Below, piece after piece: positions 32,342-43,581 of a stretch of 64,000 nt of DNA. Positions within the stretch are counted from its first letter, which is position 1; each line of letters starts with the position of its first letter. The notes beneath the pieces were generated by a model. It searched no databases. It worked only from the letters and a program-made list of their open reading frames with translations, and was not told the origin of the DNA. The translations under genes and the position numbers were made by a program. This DNA comes from Favolaschia claudopus (lineage: Eukaryota; Basidiomycota; Agaricomycetes; Agaricales; Mycenaceae), in assembly GCA_037176885.1 (NCBI GenBank), contig JAWWNJ010000033.1, positions 1,240,001 through 1,304,000 on the forward strand, in the 5' to 3' direction.

Positions 32342-34249
32342 GTACTTCGGTCTGACCAACTCCCCTGCAACCTTCCAGACCATGATGAACGACATCTTCC
32401 AGGATCTTATCCTCTCTGGCAACGTCATGGTCTACCTCGACGATATCCTCATTGCCCACTCAGACATCCGTCGGCATCGAGAGATCGTCCGAGAGGTCCT
32501 GCGGAGGCTTCGCGCAAACAAGCTTTACCTTCGAGCCGAGAAGTGTGAGTTTGAGCGGACCTCCATTGAGTACCTCGGCGTGATTATCTCCCACAACCAC
32601 GTCGAGATGGACCCTGTAAAGGTTGCAGGAGTGGCAGCTTGGCCAGCGCCTGAGAATAAGAAGGATGTGCAGCAGTTCCTTGGCTTCACAAACTTCTACC
32701 GCAGGTTCATTGCGGGCTTCTCAGACGTTGCTCAAGCCCTCTTCAGACTCACCAAGAAGGGCATTGCCTGGACCTGGGGGCCCGAAGAGCAAGCTGCCTT
32801 TGACGAGCTCAAGCGACGGGTGACTCGGGACCCCGTTCTGGATCTCCCAAACCCCGAACGCCCGTACCGGCTCGAGGCTGACAGCTCTGACTATGCCACC
32901 GGTGCCGTCCTCTCCCAGCAGGGTGACGATGGCAAGTGGCATCCGGTTGCGTTCTACTCCAAAAGCCTGAACGAGGTGCAGCGGAATTACGAAATTCACG
33001 ACAAGGAGATGCTTGCGATCGTGCGAGCCCTTGAGGAGTGGCGCCACTTCCTTGAGGGCGCGCAGCACCCGGTTGAGATCTGGACGGACCACAAAAACCT
33101 GGAATATTTCCGGAAGGCCCAGAAGCTCAACCGTCGCCAAGCTCGGTGGTCTCTCTACCTCTCCCGTTTCGACTTCTCGCTGCACCACCAACCGGGTCGC
33201 CTCATGGGTCGCCCCGACGCGCTTTCTCGGAGACCAGACCATGGAGTGCAGGACGATAACCAGGACGTTACCCTGCTTCGACCCGAGCTGTTCCACGTTC
33301 GGGCCACCGAGGCCCTGGTTATTGCTGGCCCTGAGGCTCCCCTCCTGCGCGACATTCGTGATGCGCTTGCTGGAGACCCCGACCTTGAAGAGCCCATCGC
33401 CCTGACTGCGAAGGAACTCCTCAAGGCCCGAGGTGTGCGGTCTGCCCGGTCTTCGGAATGGCGTATTGAAGGTGGACTCCTTTACTTCCGGGGGAAGATT
33501 GTCGTCCCCCGAGACAAGGACCTCCGCCGACGCATCCTGGAGCAGCACCATGACACGCGTGTTGCAGGCCACGCCGGTCGTTTCAAGACCCTGGAGCTCG
33601 TGTCTCGGAACTACTGGTGGCCCCAGCTGTCGCGCCATGTCGGTCGGTATGTCGCGACTTGTGACTTGTGCTGCCGCACCAAGGCGCTTCGTCAACTGCT
33701 GATTGGTGAGCTCCACCCCACAGAGATCTCAGAAGAGCGCTGGCACACCGTGTCGGTCGACTTTATCGTCGAGCTTCCCGAGGCCCATGGATACGATGCA
33801 GTCATGGTCGTTGTCTGTGCCCTTGGGAAGAGAGCGCACTTCATGGAGTGTCACACCACCATCGACGCGGTTGGTGCTGCTCGGCTGTACTACCGGAACG
33901 TCTGGCGCCACCATGGCCTGCCAGAGAAGTACATCTCGGATCGTGGCACCCAGTTCATCGCAGAGTTCACGCGCGAGCTTTGGCGCCTCGTTGGGGTCAC
34001 CCCAGCCACTTCTACGGCCTACCACCCGCAGACCGATGGCCAAACGGAGCGTGTTAACCAGGAACTCGAGCAGTACATCCGGCTCTTCACCAATTACAAG
34101 CAGGACGACTGGGATGAGCTGCTACCTGCAGCGGAGTTTGCGTACAACAACCACATGCATTCCTCCACGCAGCAGGTACCGTTCATGACGGACACTGGTC
34201 GGCTTCCACGGATGGGCTTTGAGCCCCACGCTGCACGCTCTAGGTTGGA

Positions 34250-35779
34250 TACGGTAGCCGAGATCGATACGGTTCGATTTCGGCCGAGTTCACGGCAGAT
34301 CATTGTGACAGCTAGTCACAGTAACGACGCTGAGCACTTTTACCATCATTTACTGATGGTAAAAGTGCTCAGCGGGACAGCCACAGTCATCACTCTCCTA
34401 ATGCGCAAGTGCGAATCTGCAACCAGGCTATTATCCTGATTAGATCTGACTTCATAGAGTGTATTGAATTCACCTCAGGGTGTGTTTTACAGCTGTTTGC
34501 ATAGTTAATGGCACCTCCTGAATTTTTATGAAAAGAAAGCATTTCAAACGTCCTATCTTCCCGCTCTCATATCTCATTCACTTTCCAACCAATTCACACA
34601 GTTCAAGTTTTGTTCTGAAGCACTTCGGCAGGGGCTCCAAACTGCCGGCAAATAGCGGCAAGTGCTTCCGAAATGTGATGGCATCATGCCGAGATTTAGT
34701 TGTCCCAACTGGGATGTGATTTGCTTCGTTCTGGCTCAATTCTGGACGGTTTTGTTTGCCATAAAGCAATATTAGTGGAAGAATAAAGCTAAAATCAGGT
34801 CTGCAATCACACCTTTTGAAAATATGCAGATACAATTGCTCAGCGCCGAGAACGATCACTTCCTCAATAATTTCATTCTGCTGTTAGTGGTTTGCTGTTG
34901 TCTTACATTTTGAGCTTGCAGACCTCATTACCTACCTAATGGCTACAACATCTCAAAAATCGAAGTGATTCTGAACAGAAATGAACAAGTTTTTTCAGGT
35001 TCGTTGTTCGTATTATCCCTGATGACCGGCAGTCAAGGGGCGCAAAGAATGAAAGTGTCTACTAGACACACCGTAAAAGTTCAATTATTTCTTCGAGATT
35101 TCGTCCCCAGCGAATCCACCGTGTCACGGAATGTGTTTCGGCGCAAAACGAAGACCCGGACTCCTGATTGGATGTAATGGAGGGTCCGGAAGTAGTACTG
35201 AGCGACGTTGCGTCCAGCACCCAAGGCAGCAGCAAGCAACAAAGTAAGTAGAATGAGCGGGAGGCATGAGAACATAAGATATTATGACACACCAAAACGG
35301 CTGGCAACTCAAGGCAATATGCGACAAACCCAAGACAAGCATTCTAATCTCATATACAACGGAAATGGCGGCATGAAAGTCGAGCCCGGCCTCTTGAAAG
35401 AAAGTCAAGGGAGCAGGTGAGAACCCGACGCAAAGTCGAGTTGAAGATAGCCCAACGCAAAGTTGGGCCAGGGGAAGTTGAAGAAACCTTGACTTTGACA
35501 TCACCTGATCAGCACGTGGGACGCGTCGAGAATTGTCCACGATGGACAATTTTCGGCGCGTCTCAAGTCTTCCAAACTCCAACAGATTTTGCTCTTTAGA
35601 CATCTATTATAAATGGGTACCACTCAGAGAACATATAGAACATGCTCAACAAGGTCCATACCCCTTGAATACTATACACTTGCACATATCAAGAATATGA
35701 GCGAGTCGGCGTCCTGCCCAATTAGGCATCAAAGGCTGGCATCGGCCGAAATCGAACCGTATCGATCTCGGCTACCGTA
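34250..35779. mobile_element. TIR element, 1.53 kb, with 6-bp target duplication
   Basis: Terminal inverted repeats of 38 bp are perfect (TACGGTAGCCGAGATCGATA, continuing CGGTTCGATTTCGGCCGA). The flanking 6 bp GTTGGA are duplicated (34244-34249 and 35780-35785). The second Gypsy copy (around 48368) shows the uninterrupted site. Inside are a 20-bp-arm hairpin (34329-34373) and short GCAAAGT and TTGGGCC repeats near 35450. No transposase is recognisable, so it is non-autonomous. The 6-bp duplication is unlike the 2 bp (mariner), 8 bp (hAT) or 9 bp (Mutator) of common superfamilies. Confidence 0.88.
34329..34373. repeat. Hairpin with perfect 20-bp arms
   Basis: GCTGAGCACTTTTACCATCA and its exact reverse complement are separated by TTTAC. 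It lies about 80 bp inside the left end of the TIR element at 34250-35779 and could be a subterminal structure or a minute MITE. Confidence 0.9.
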
Positions 35780-36448
35780 GTTGGAGGCTGTGAACGAGTT
35801 CCACGATCGGATTGCGTCAGGGGTTTCCGAGGCAAAGGCAGCACTTGTCAAGGCCAAAGCAGAGTACAAGCAGTACTATGACCGCCGGCGGACGCCAGCT
35901 CCAGACATCAAGGTTGGTGACCGGGTGTGGGTTGATGCTTCAGATATCCGCACCACCCGCCCTTCGGTGAAATTCTCCCACCGGCGTATCGGCCCCTTCA
36001 AGGTTCTGAAGGTCGTCGGTAACGGTGCCTTCAAACTGGAGCTGCCGCCCCGGTACTCTGCCCTCCACCCTGTCTTCCCCGTCGTGAAACTTCAGCTTGT
36101 GGAAGCCGATCCATTCCCCACTCGCCCCAGACACGAAGAGCCGCCACCAGTCCTTGACGTTCCTGGCGACAAGCAATGGGAGATCGAGGAGATATTGGAT
36201 GCCAAGATCCGCTATGGGAGTCTATGGTACTTTGTTCGCTGGAAGGGTTATGACCCGTCCCATGATCAATGGGTGAAGCACTCTAATGTCTTTGCCCCGG
36301 ACGCTGTCGCTGCCTTCTACCGCAAATACCCTTCCAAACCTCGCTCCATTGCTGTTGCTGCCTTCGATTCCCTTCCCTTCCCTTCCGTGACCGCTTGTCA
36401 ACTCCAGCTCAGGTGCGATCTATGCGCCGCATTCCAAGGGGGGGATGA

Positions 36449-36781
36449 TGTCAGGGGAACTCCCTCTTTTGGCACTACACAGCCACCTATGACGCAGGCC
36501 TCCTGCAGATTTCCCACTTTCCCGTCAAATCCCCAAAGCCCTATGTCATCGTGGAGTAAGGCATGTGACTTGGCCCGGGATCATTGCCGATTGCTCCGAG
36601 CTTGTGGGAACTAGTTACTATATGTTTACTGCACCTAGCGTGGGAATCCTCAGCCTTTCTTCTCTTTGGATTCTCCCTCGCTAGGTGCGCTGTGATGTAT
36701 TCTTAGTAGCTTCTTAATTAACTTTGGATTCTCCCTCGCTAGACCCTCGAGACATCTCGGGTCCTAAAGGTTGCCCTTACA
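36449..36781 (+). mobile_element. 3' LTR of the Gypsy element
   Basis: This 333-bp LTR begins TGTCAGGGGAACTCCCTC directly after a polypurine tract and ends GGTTGCCCTTACA. It contains two GGATTCTCCCTCGCTAG repeats (about 36666 and 36726). The pol frame reads a short way into it (stop at 36612-36614). The matching 5' LTR is not in the window; the second Gypsy copy has only the first 140 bp of this LTR (48916-49055). Confidence 0.85.
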
Positions 36782-36800
36782 GTGCCGTCCAAACTTGACG

Positions 36801-37010
36801 ACATATCAGAATATAAACCGAGGTGGCTGAAAGCCAGTAGAGCTCTATCAGAACAAGAGCTGCTGGAGTGCAGGTGCAGGAGCACACGGAGGGGCACAAG
36901 AGAGAAAGACTCAGAGGTCAAGATGGGGGTAAAGAGTAAGAATGATTTATTTTAGACTGTACTCAACTACGAGAAGTATATAAATGTAGATAGGTATCAA
37001 TGGATAAGAA
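36801..37010 (-). repeat. Repeat W, copy 1
   Basis: About 200 bp immediately downstream of the Gypsy 3' LTR are repeated in inverted orientation at about 47170-47378, directly upstream of the second Gypsy copy. Shared landmarks are ATCAGAATATAAACCGAGGT, GAACAAGAGCTGCTGGAGTG and GACTCAGAGGTCAAGATGGG. Identity is about 90 percent by eye. It may be an LTR or tail of another retroelement. Confidence 0.8.
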
Positions 37011-37285
37011 ATGTCCGAAGTCGGAATGATGCGAACCAACAAATTCCTGGAAATCCTCGAGTAGAAGGTGACTTGGTGACCCAACGTAAATTTGCTACAG
37101 ATCCCATCAATTCTGCCATCAAGCCGTTCACCAGCCTCGAGTCTAGTGTTGGTTTAACTTGAAGTTTGCATGCGCACACTGAAGCAGAGAATTAATGTAA
37201 ATGCATATGTATAGCAGCAACCCTTGCCAGATGCAATACTCAATTTTTTTTCCGAACCAAATTATATAATTAGGGCGGGTTCAAC

Positions 37286-37453
37286 GGGGTGCCAAATAGT
37301 ACTACCCGGGGTACTGTCGAGGTACTCCAGCACCCCGGGGTGCCAAATAGAAGTTTCCCTTTTTTTCTGAGTGTTTCTATGGATAAATCTATTTGGCACC
37401 CCGGGGTGCTGATGTACCCCAGTGTACCCCGGGGTAGTACTATTTGGCACCCC
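37286..37453. mobile_element. Fold-back element, about 168 bp
   Basis: Two inverted arms of about 63-65 nt flank a 38-nt spacer. Each arm carries the 14-mer GGGGTGCCAAATAG twice, once at the outer tip and once at the inner end, around a CCCGGGGTAC segment. The left arm begins at 37286 and the right arm ends at 37453. No coding content and no clear target duplication. Confidence 0.85.
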
Positions 37454-38299
37454 CGAGTATTACATTAGTCAGCCGAGCAGGAATATACTTACTGCACACT
37501 GTACACTCTGAGGCATCGCACTGGCCGTGGAAGGGGAGGGAAAATGAGCAGAATATTATTTACTATTCAATACAAGCAATTTTTCCCCGCTTTCGGGGAG
37601 ATAATACCATAACTGTTAGATCGCGATCTGCTGAGCGCCGCCGTTTTTTGCGTGCACAATCCGAGGTCGGCTCCTTCTGCGCATCAGAGCCAACATCTAC
37701 CTTGATTTTTACGACCTTTCGCTCCAAGGCTGCCAACACCTTTGCGCTCAAGCCCTGACTTACAGAAACGACCTCATAAACGACCTCAAAACGCTACTCT
37801 GACCGTTACTATTGGATGACGTGTCTCATTGAAGTGGACTTCGAGCATCGACAGGACGCCATGCACCACGCAGAACAGCTTGAAGGTGCCAGAAGTGCGT
37901 ACAGGAAGAGCATACAGTCAATTATCATTGAAACAGGTGGCTGATACAGGCCGCGAGAAGAATTGACAAGACAGTCATGCGATACGGCGCGCTCAAATCG
38001 ACGCTCGGAGGGGGAGTGGGGTACTCTAGTGCTCATGTAAATGCATCTAGGGCCACGTCCTCGAGGGTTTTGTTGGGTTTGAGGCCGTTCGATGAGGTCG
38101 AGTTTGAATTTTGACCAGGAGACAGCGTCACCGGAATGGAGAAGCTGGAATAAGTATTTTTACTGTTGGGGAAGGGGGGGAGTCACGTCTTGCCAACTGC
38201 GTGAGCCAATCATGGGAGCGGCTTGGTAATCGAACACGTTGTCAACACGTTTTTGGCTTGCTGGCGGCTATTGCGATTGTTGCTGCCACCATATGTCTT
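37454..38299. other. No recognisable gene
   Basis: Short open frames on both strands, none with a motif. A short G-run (GGAAGGGGGGGAG) lies near 38170. Considered non-coding apart from the possible end of the minus-strand gene relic that starts downstream. Confidence 0.4.
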
Positions 38300-39340
38300 T
38301 CAAAAATGGGCGTCGACACCAGAGGCAGCGGAGCCACCGCAGTTCGTGCACTTCCGACATACATACTTTCCTTTCGTGCTGATTAGCTCCTCAGCCAAGC
38401 GCTGCAAGTACTTTGATGCCGGATACTGCCAAACAGGAGACGCCTGCACGTTGTATGTGGTTGCAAACTGCTGGACCCTGTTGTTCGAGTCGTTCACAGC
38501 ATTCACGTTGATACGGCAGGTAACATTCCTGCGGATAAGATGGAAATGGTGCATGACGACTGGATCCCATTGCAAAAACCCTTTTCAGCAAAGAAAACAG
38601 ACGCTCGGAAAGGCCGACAACACTTTCCCAAGTGGCGTGTCATCAGTGGTGGGGTTGCGCTCGGTTGGCACAAGAATGGTAACCGAATGTTCAGGGTACA
38701 CCGTGGTTGAAATTCTAACCTCCGTCGAAAGGTGTGCACCCGGAGACCAGTGCGCGATTACCGGCGCCGGCTCACCGCCAACGTTCATTGTCTTTGCCCT
38801 GTACTTTATTGACCGGTCGGGTTAAATGTGTGCGTGATTGTGGCCATTGCCTTCTGGGCTCCCGGCTTCTGAATGACAGTCTCCCCAGACTTTTTTTGCC
38901 GAATTCCATGGCTGTTGAAAAATGTATTGCTGCACATCTAGAAATACGGGTGATATACATAGTGTGCAAAAGGAATTCTACTCAAGGCGCTGACTTGCTC
39001 GAGTCAAAAGACACCAGCGTGGTGCACTTACAACGGAGTTCCCCTCGTCGTCGGTGAACTTGATGTCACCAGCTTCCTCAAAATACCGCATCGGCTGCGG
39101 TAAGTTAGCAGCTCTGACAAGAGGTCGACAACCTCTTCATGGTCAGTACTGACTGAGATGGTGATGCCTCGCCCATTCGGTTTGTAGTAGGCCACACCGC
39201 GGTTGACAAGTGTTTGTATTTCGGCCTTATTAGGTATACTATCATCCGGAAGCCCAAACGTGTTGCCCTGCGCATTTAAAAAAACTACAAGGAACCAAGG
39301 GGTGAGCGATCTCTGGATCGTGGAAATTGATCTGAACACG
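38300..39340 (-). pseudogene. Gene relic of unknown family
   Basis: Three minus-strand segments look like exons of one decayed gene that I do not recognise. About 39270-39040 reads FGLPDDSIPNKAEIQTLVNR and YYKPNGRGITISVSTDHEE, then shifts frame into LPQPMRYFEEAGDIKFTDDE just before a GTAAGT donor. About 38775-38590 reads WSPGAHLSTEVRISTTVYPE and ERNPTTDDTPLGKVL. About 38575-38305 reads WDPVVMHHFHLIRRNVTCRI, SPVWQYPASKYLQRLAEEL and a CRKCTNCGG cysteine cluster. The even composition and ordered, motif-like segments suggest true coding ancestry, but at least one frameshift and a TGA at about 38586 break it. No function is proposed. Confidence 0.4.
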
Positions 39341-39815
39341 TGCTTTTCGTGATGGCACTCTCATCCAGCTGCTTTTTCCAACATCTTTCAGTGGTGTATG
39401 TTGCGGAAAAAGGCTGGTCAGTGTGTGAACCCTTCCATGAGTGCACCCACATAAATACTCGGTATTGACAAAAGTAACCGTTAATGCGACGATTGCTTCG
39501 CGACCACGTGATATTTCTCCAAGACTTCGAGTTTGAAAAATACGTCAGGATATTCCTTAAACCTACACAAGTTGTTGTGGGCAACCTCTGTTCCTGACGC
39601 TCTTCAGAGCCAGCGCAATTTTGGCAATAGCTTGAAATTCACCTGTGTCTTTCAACTTCTGCTCATTGTTCAACGGAAATCTTAGCAACTGCCCTTCCAG
39701 GCCACTTTCGACTACCTCTAGCTTGCACATGTGATCTATTCAAATGTTTTTGCACACTTGCTTTGGCTAGTAAGGGTGGTAAACAAGCCTACAATCTGAA
39801 AACTCTTCGGCCCCT
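39341..39815. other. No recognisable gene; one orphan element end
   Basis: The segment TACTCGGTATTGACAAAAGTAACC near 39462 resembles the TA plus terminal repeat of the 13466-13992 element, without a partner nearby. The rest is AT-rich with no motif. Confidence 0.4.
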
Positions 39816-40530
39816 CACTGTGCAGAGTATACATCATGAAATTCATGCAAACTGTCATGAATTTCAGGTTTCATGATGTTTTGTCATGAAGCACACCATG
39901 AATTTCAAGGGGGGTTTCATGATGCTCAGAAGCTCATTTTTGCAAGATTATGAATTCATGACAAAACATCATGAATTTTCATCATGAAAGAACCGAGCGA
40001 TTTTTTCTGGCTAAGTCCACCAAGAGTTGTAGTGTGCTAATATCAATGATAAAGCCAATAAATCGTATCAGTCGGTCTCTGGTCTCTATCAAGTGCACAC
40101 TGTTGAAAATTAGTTAACCAAATGAGGAGAACGGGGATGAACAACTTGAGACTGGGCCGTATGATGTCCATATATTGACTAAAATAACCACGCTTATAAC
40201 TCCCATTTAGTCTACCTGTAGTACTCTCAACCTGACATCAGGTGTCGTACGGCGGTCTTCAGTTCGATTCCGGCTGGAGTCACTTGAGTTGGGTGGTTTA
40301 TTTCTTTGCTTTGCAGCGCTCTGATTTCATGATATTTTGTTCTGAAATACTTGATAAAACATCATGAAAAAACGTCATGAAGAGCCCCATAATCATCATG
40401 AAAACATACTTTCAATTCATGATGTTTCGTTAGCAATTTCCAGGCGATTCATCATGAATTCCTGGACATAATGTTAGGATTTTCATGGCCAACAACATCA
40501 TGAATTTTATGACCCTTCCTTTGCACAGTG
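39816..40530. mobile_element. TCATGA-rich inverted-repeat element, about 715 bp
   Basis: Ends CACTGTGCAGAG (39816) and CTTTGCACAGTG (finishing 40530) are inverted copies, and similarity resumes inward in TAAAATTCATG-type sequence. By my reading the interior holds about fifteen TCATGA hexamers, mostly as (AT/T)TCATGA(TG/AA), so the single strand can fold in many ways. No coding content and no clear target duplication. Its right end abuts the truncated 5' side of the hAT transposase frame that begins at about 40528, so it may have replaced the hAT left end. Confidence 0.7.
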
Positions 40531-43500
40531 ACGATTAATGCCGGCCTCGCTCCGCCACAGCGCAAGAAGAAACGTAAAGCGAATCCCAACGCTAACTCGG
40601 CAGCTACATCGCGCACCCGTCGCCGCATCGACCCCAACTCCACCTCCGAACCGGCTGTGTTCGGGGTCGGTCCGTCTGACCCAAATGTTGCAGCGGCAGC
40701 AGCTGCCTCTGAATCAGTTTCCCATCCTTCAATCCCTCACCCCAACTTCGGCTCTTTGGTCAATCAATCTTCGGCATCCGGAGACGATGCAACAGATGTT
40801 TGGTATTTTGTTCGAGGCGTTCACGGCGCTTCTGCGCCAACCGTCGCACCAGAACCAACGGAAATGAAGGAAGATCGACCGGATAAAAAGGTGTTTTCCC
40901 ATTTGTCGTGCCGCCTCTGTCCGTGAGTGTTCAAGTGTGTTCTGTTTTTGTTTTCGCTATCTGAACCCTTCCATCGTTAGATTTCCGAAATGGAAGGCAT
41001 GGAAGAATGGTCCTGGACAAACCAAGACCATCCGAAATCATCTTGAGGGAGAACATGGCAAAGTTTGGAAGGATATGGTCATCCTGAAGGGGCTCAAGAA
41101 TTGGGATATTCTCGCAAAGGCGCCGAAGACTCCGGGAGAGCGAGAGGAATTTTCTATTCCCGGATTCTACGAACGATTGGTTAAGTGGATCGCTGTTGAT
41201 GATCAGGTTGGTGCTATCTCATCATTGTTTCTTGCGATTCTGATATATTTGTTTAGTCTCTGGACGTGGTGGACTGTCCCGAGCTCCGTGATCTCCTCCT
41301 CTTTATTGGGACTCAATTAGAGGACAAGGACATTCCACATCGCACGAAGTTATCAGAATTGATTGTCAAACAGTTCCAGGCCAAATATCAGTTAATGATT
41401 CATGAAATACAGGTATGTCATGTCATATTCTAACGATTCACCTTCTAATTATATGCGCAGAACTCGCTTGGGCGACAGTCTTACACCCAGGACGTGTGGA
41501 GTCGCGAAAATCTTGACTCGCATCTGGGGATTACCGCGCACTACATCGTCCGAGACGCGAATGGGCACCTTGTACTTAAAACTCGGCTCGTTGCTTTTCG
41601 TCGATTGGACGGGGGACACACCGGTCAAAATATCGCCAAAATCTTTGTACAAGTTTTGAAGGAGATTGGTTGTTTGCACAAAGTAAGTCACATAGAGTTG
41701 TGAATTGAACCGCTTGCTGATGATAACTCAGCTCGGAATGATTACATGCGACAATGCTAGCAACAATAACACATGCATGGTGTATATTGCGCAAGAGCTC
41801 GCCGTGCTCGGAATTCCTTTCGATGCGGAAGGGAACAGAATTCGGTGAGTTTTAATGATTTATTCCCGAGTCTGAGGGCTAACCGTGTTCAGCTGTTTTC
41901 CGCATGTCGTCAATATTGCTGTCAAAGCCGCTCTCGCAACACTTCCCGAATTACCTGCTCCTCAAGATGGTGTCGATTCGGACAACTACGGCACGCCGAT
42001 TCCCGAGGCACTGAAGCAGGATGTCGGGTATTGGGAGGCGCTAAGAAAAAATCCAGTCAAACAAACTCGTACACTCGTTACATCGTGCCGAGCGTCTGGT
42101 CAACGACGGGATAATTTTAAGGAGACGATAGAACGTGGCAACGAGGAGGGCGGCTTCGGCGAACCCGCCTTGAAGCTGCGCGTGATACAGCTCTTGCAAG
42201 ATGTCGACACGCGTTGGTCGGCTACGTTCTTGATGATAGACCGGTATCTTGAGCAAGATTTGGTTTGTTCTATTGTTTTTTCTTGCCAGTAGTGATTGAA
42301 TTTGACTTGGAATTTCGTTTAGGCTGTTGAGGCATTTCTCGATGACCCAATGCAAGTCGAAATTTCGGATGATCGACTCGATCCAGTCACCAAGACTGTT
42401 CTCATCGACATTCGGCGGTTTTTACAGGTTCCGCATCTTGTCCAGGAGATAGTCTCTGCGGAGAAAGCACCTACCCTGTCCTATGTGCTTCCACTCTACG
42501 AGCAGCTCATTGCCGCCCTCAAGCTTCTTGCACGAGAGCTCCCGAAAATCAGTCTCGGTATCAACGCCGCTGTCGACGAATTCACAGAATATCTTGGGAT
42601 GTCTCGGCGCACTCGAATGTATGCGCTAGCGATGGGTAATTACTTCCTTGTTTGTCTCTTAATTCGCTTCAATCACTCATATTTAACTTTCAGTTCTAAA
42701 TCCGACGACAAAACTCCAGTGGCTAAGGGACAACTGGTCTTCATCAGATGCTGAAGAAGCCAGAACCTGGATTCGCGCAGCGGTGCGTCCCAACTTTCAC
42801 ATTATACTGCGCTACTGACAAACTCCCAAGATGCTGGAGTACCGCCGGGAGTTCCGCGCTCACCAGAACTCTCCGAGCACTGTGCACATACCTTCGACCG
42901 CCAGCCGCCGCGCTGTTCACACGCCGTCTGCATCCCATGCCGCTCGTGCCCAGAAATCTGGGTTTGCGAAGCTTGGTGCTCTTGTAAAAGAGCTGTCTGC
43001 TTCCGACATCGAATCCCCACCGAGTACTCGAAGTCCGCAGCCGCTTTCGGAGGAAGAGCAAGTAGAGGCAGAGCGCCGTGCTGCTGCCGAAGATGAACAT
43101 ATTGTCGATGCGGAGCTGAATGACTATGAGAAGGAGGGTTTGCTGGGAGGCTCGGACCCAGAGTATGAGGACCTTGACTTGCTCCGCTACTGGGAGGTGA
43201 GTTTAAGTATGTTCTTATACAATGTTGGTCTGAAAAATGTTGCAGGCTCGTCAATATCGGTTCCGTTACCTATTTCGCGTGGCGCTTGATGTATTGCCTG
43301 TTCAGGCTTCTGCGGTACCATGCGAGCGTGTTTTCTCTTCCAGCAAGGACACAGATGCCTCCCTACGCAACAGTCTCTCCCCCGAGATGATGGAAATGCT
43401 CCAGATTCTCAAATTTATTTATCGACAGGATCGCATCAAATTTTGCGAGGACTTCGTCGTAACTGAGGAAGATCTGTCTGTTGTTGATATTGACCCTGAT

Positions 43501-43581
43501 GTAGCAGAAAGGTTGATTGCGGCAGGGCGTACTCAAGAGCTTGAGGATCTTATAGAATCTTCCTGGGCTTCGCCCGTTTGA
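40528..43581 (+). pseudogene. hAT transposase, N-terminus missing
   Basis: Ten exons join in frame from 40528: 40528-40922, 40981-41206, 41257-41412, 41461-41682, 41732-41844, 41893-42262, 42323-42635, 42694-42782, 42831-43196 and 43246-43581 (TGA). Introns are 48-60 nt. No internal stop is seen, but no in-frame ATG lies near the 5' edge. Compared with the complete copy at 58180-61767, roughly the first 150-200 residues are lost. Domains: a basic and low-complexity N-terminal part, a CRLC cysteine motif, the hAT core (LDNA replaced by TCDNASNNNTCM; CFPHVVNIA; VDTRWSATFLM) and the C-terminal dimerisation region (LRYWE, LFRVALDVLPVQASAVPCER, VFSSSKDTDASLRNSLS). Internal exons of 156, 222, 313 and 89 nt are exactly the same lengths as in the complete copy. 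The enzyme joins and cuts hAT ends with 8-bp target duplications. It is truncated and probably non-functional, although expression from a surrogate start is possible. Confidence 0.85.

Larger units (their letters stand above)
31250..36448 (+). pseudogene. Gypsy (chromodomain) pol, 5'-truncated, two insertions
   Basis: Polyprotein part of a Ty3/Gypsy chromovirus-type retrotransposon. It begins inside reverse transcriptase ([13 protein letters not shown], then [22 protein letters not shown]), is interrupted at 31481-32341 by a solo LTR, and resumes with [15 protein letters not shown] and the YLDD active site. RNase H follows ([22 protein letters not shown]), then the H2C2 zinc finger of integrase ([11 protein letters not shown] with CDLCC) and the integrase core ([17 protein letters not shown]; the [11 protein letters not shown] block with the glutamate). 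At 34250-35779 a TIR element interrupts. The remainder (35786 on) has the integrase tail and a chromodomain (WEIEEILDAKIRYG, WYFVRWKGYDPSHDQWV). Removing each insertion with one target copy leaves the reading frame continuous across both junctions, so the backbone itself is little decayed. Gag, protease and the 5' LTR are absent. A purine tract (AAGGGGGGGATGA) precedes the 3' LTR. Confidence 0.88.

Noticed and set aside
32721..33716. 331-codon minus-strand open frame
   Set aside because: It is the antisense shadow of the Gypsy RNase H and integrase region on the plus strand and shows no domain of its own.
40236..40290. GTTCGATTCC as a tRNA B-box
   Set aside because: No A-box at the right distance and no T-arm pairing, and it lies inside the TCATGA-rich element.
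39834..40505. TCATGA repeats as a CRISPR array
   Set aside because: The repeats are 6-bp palindromes with irregular spacing in a eukaryotic context; no fixed-length repeats and spacers.
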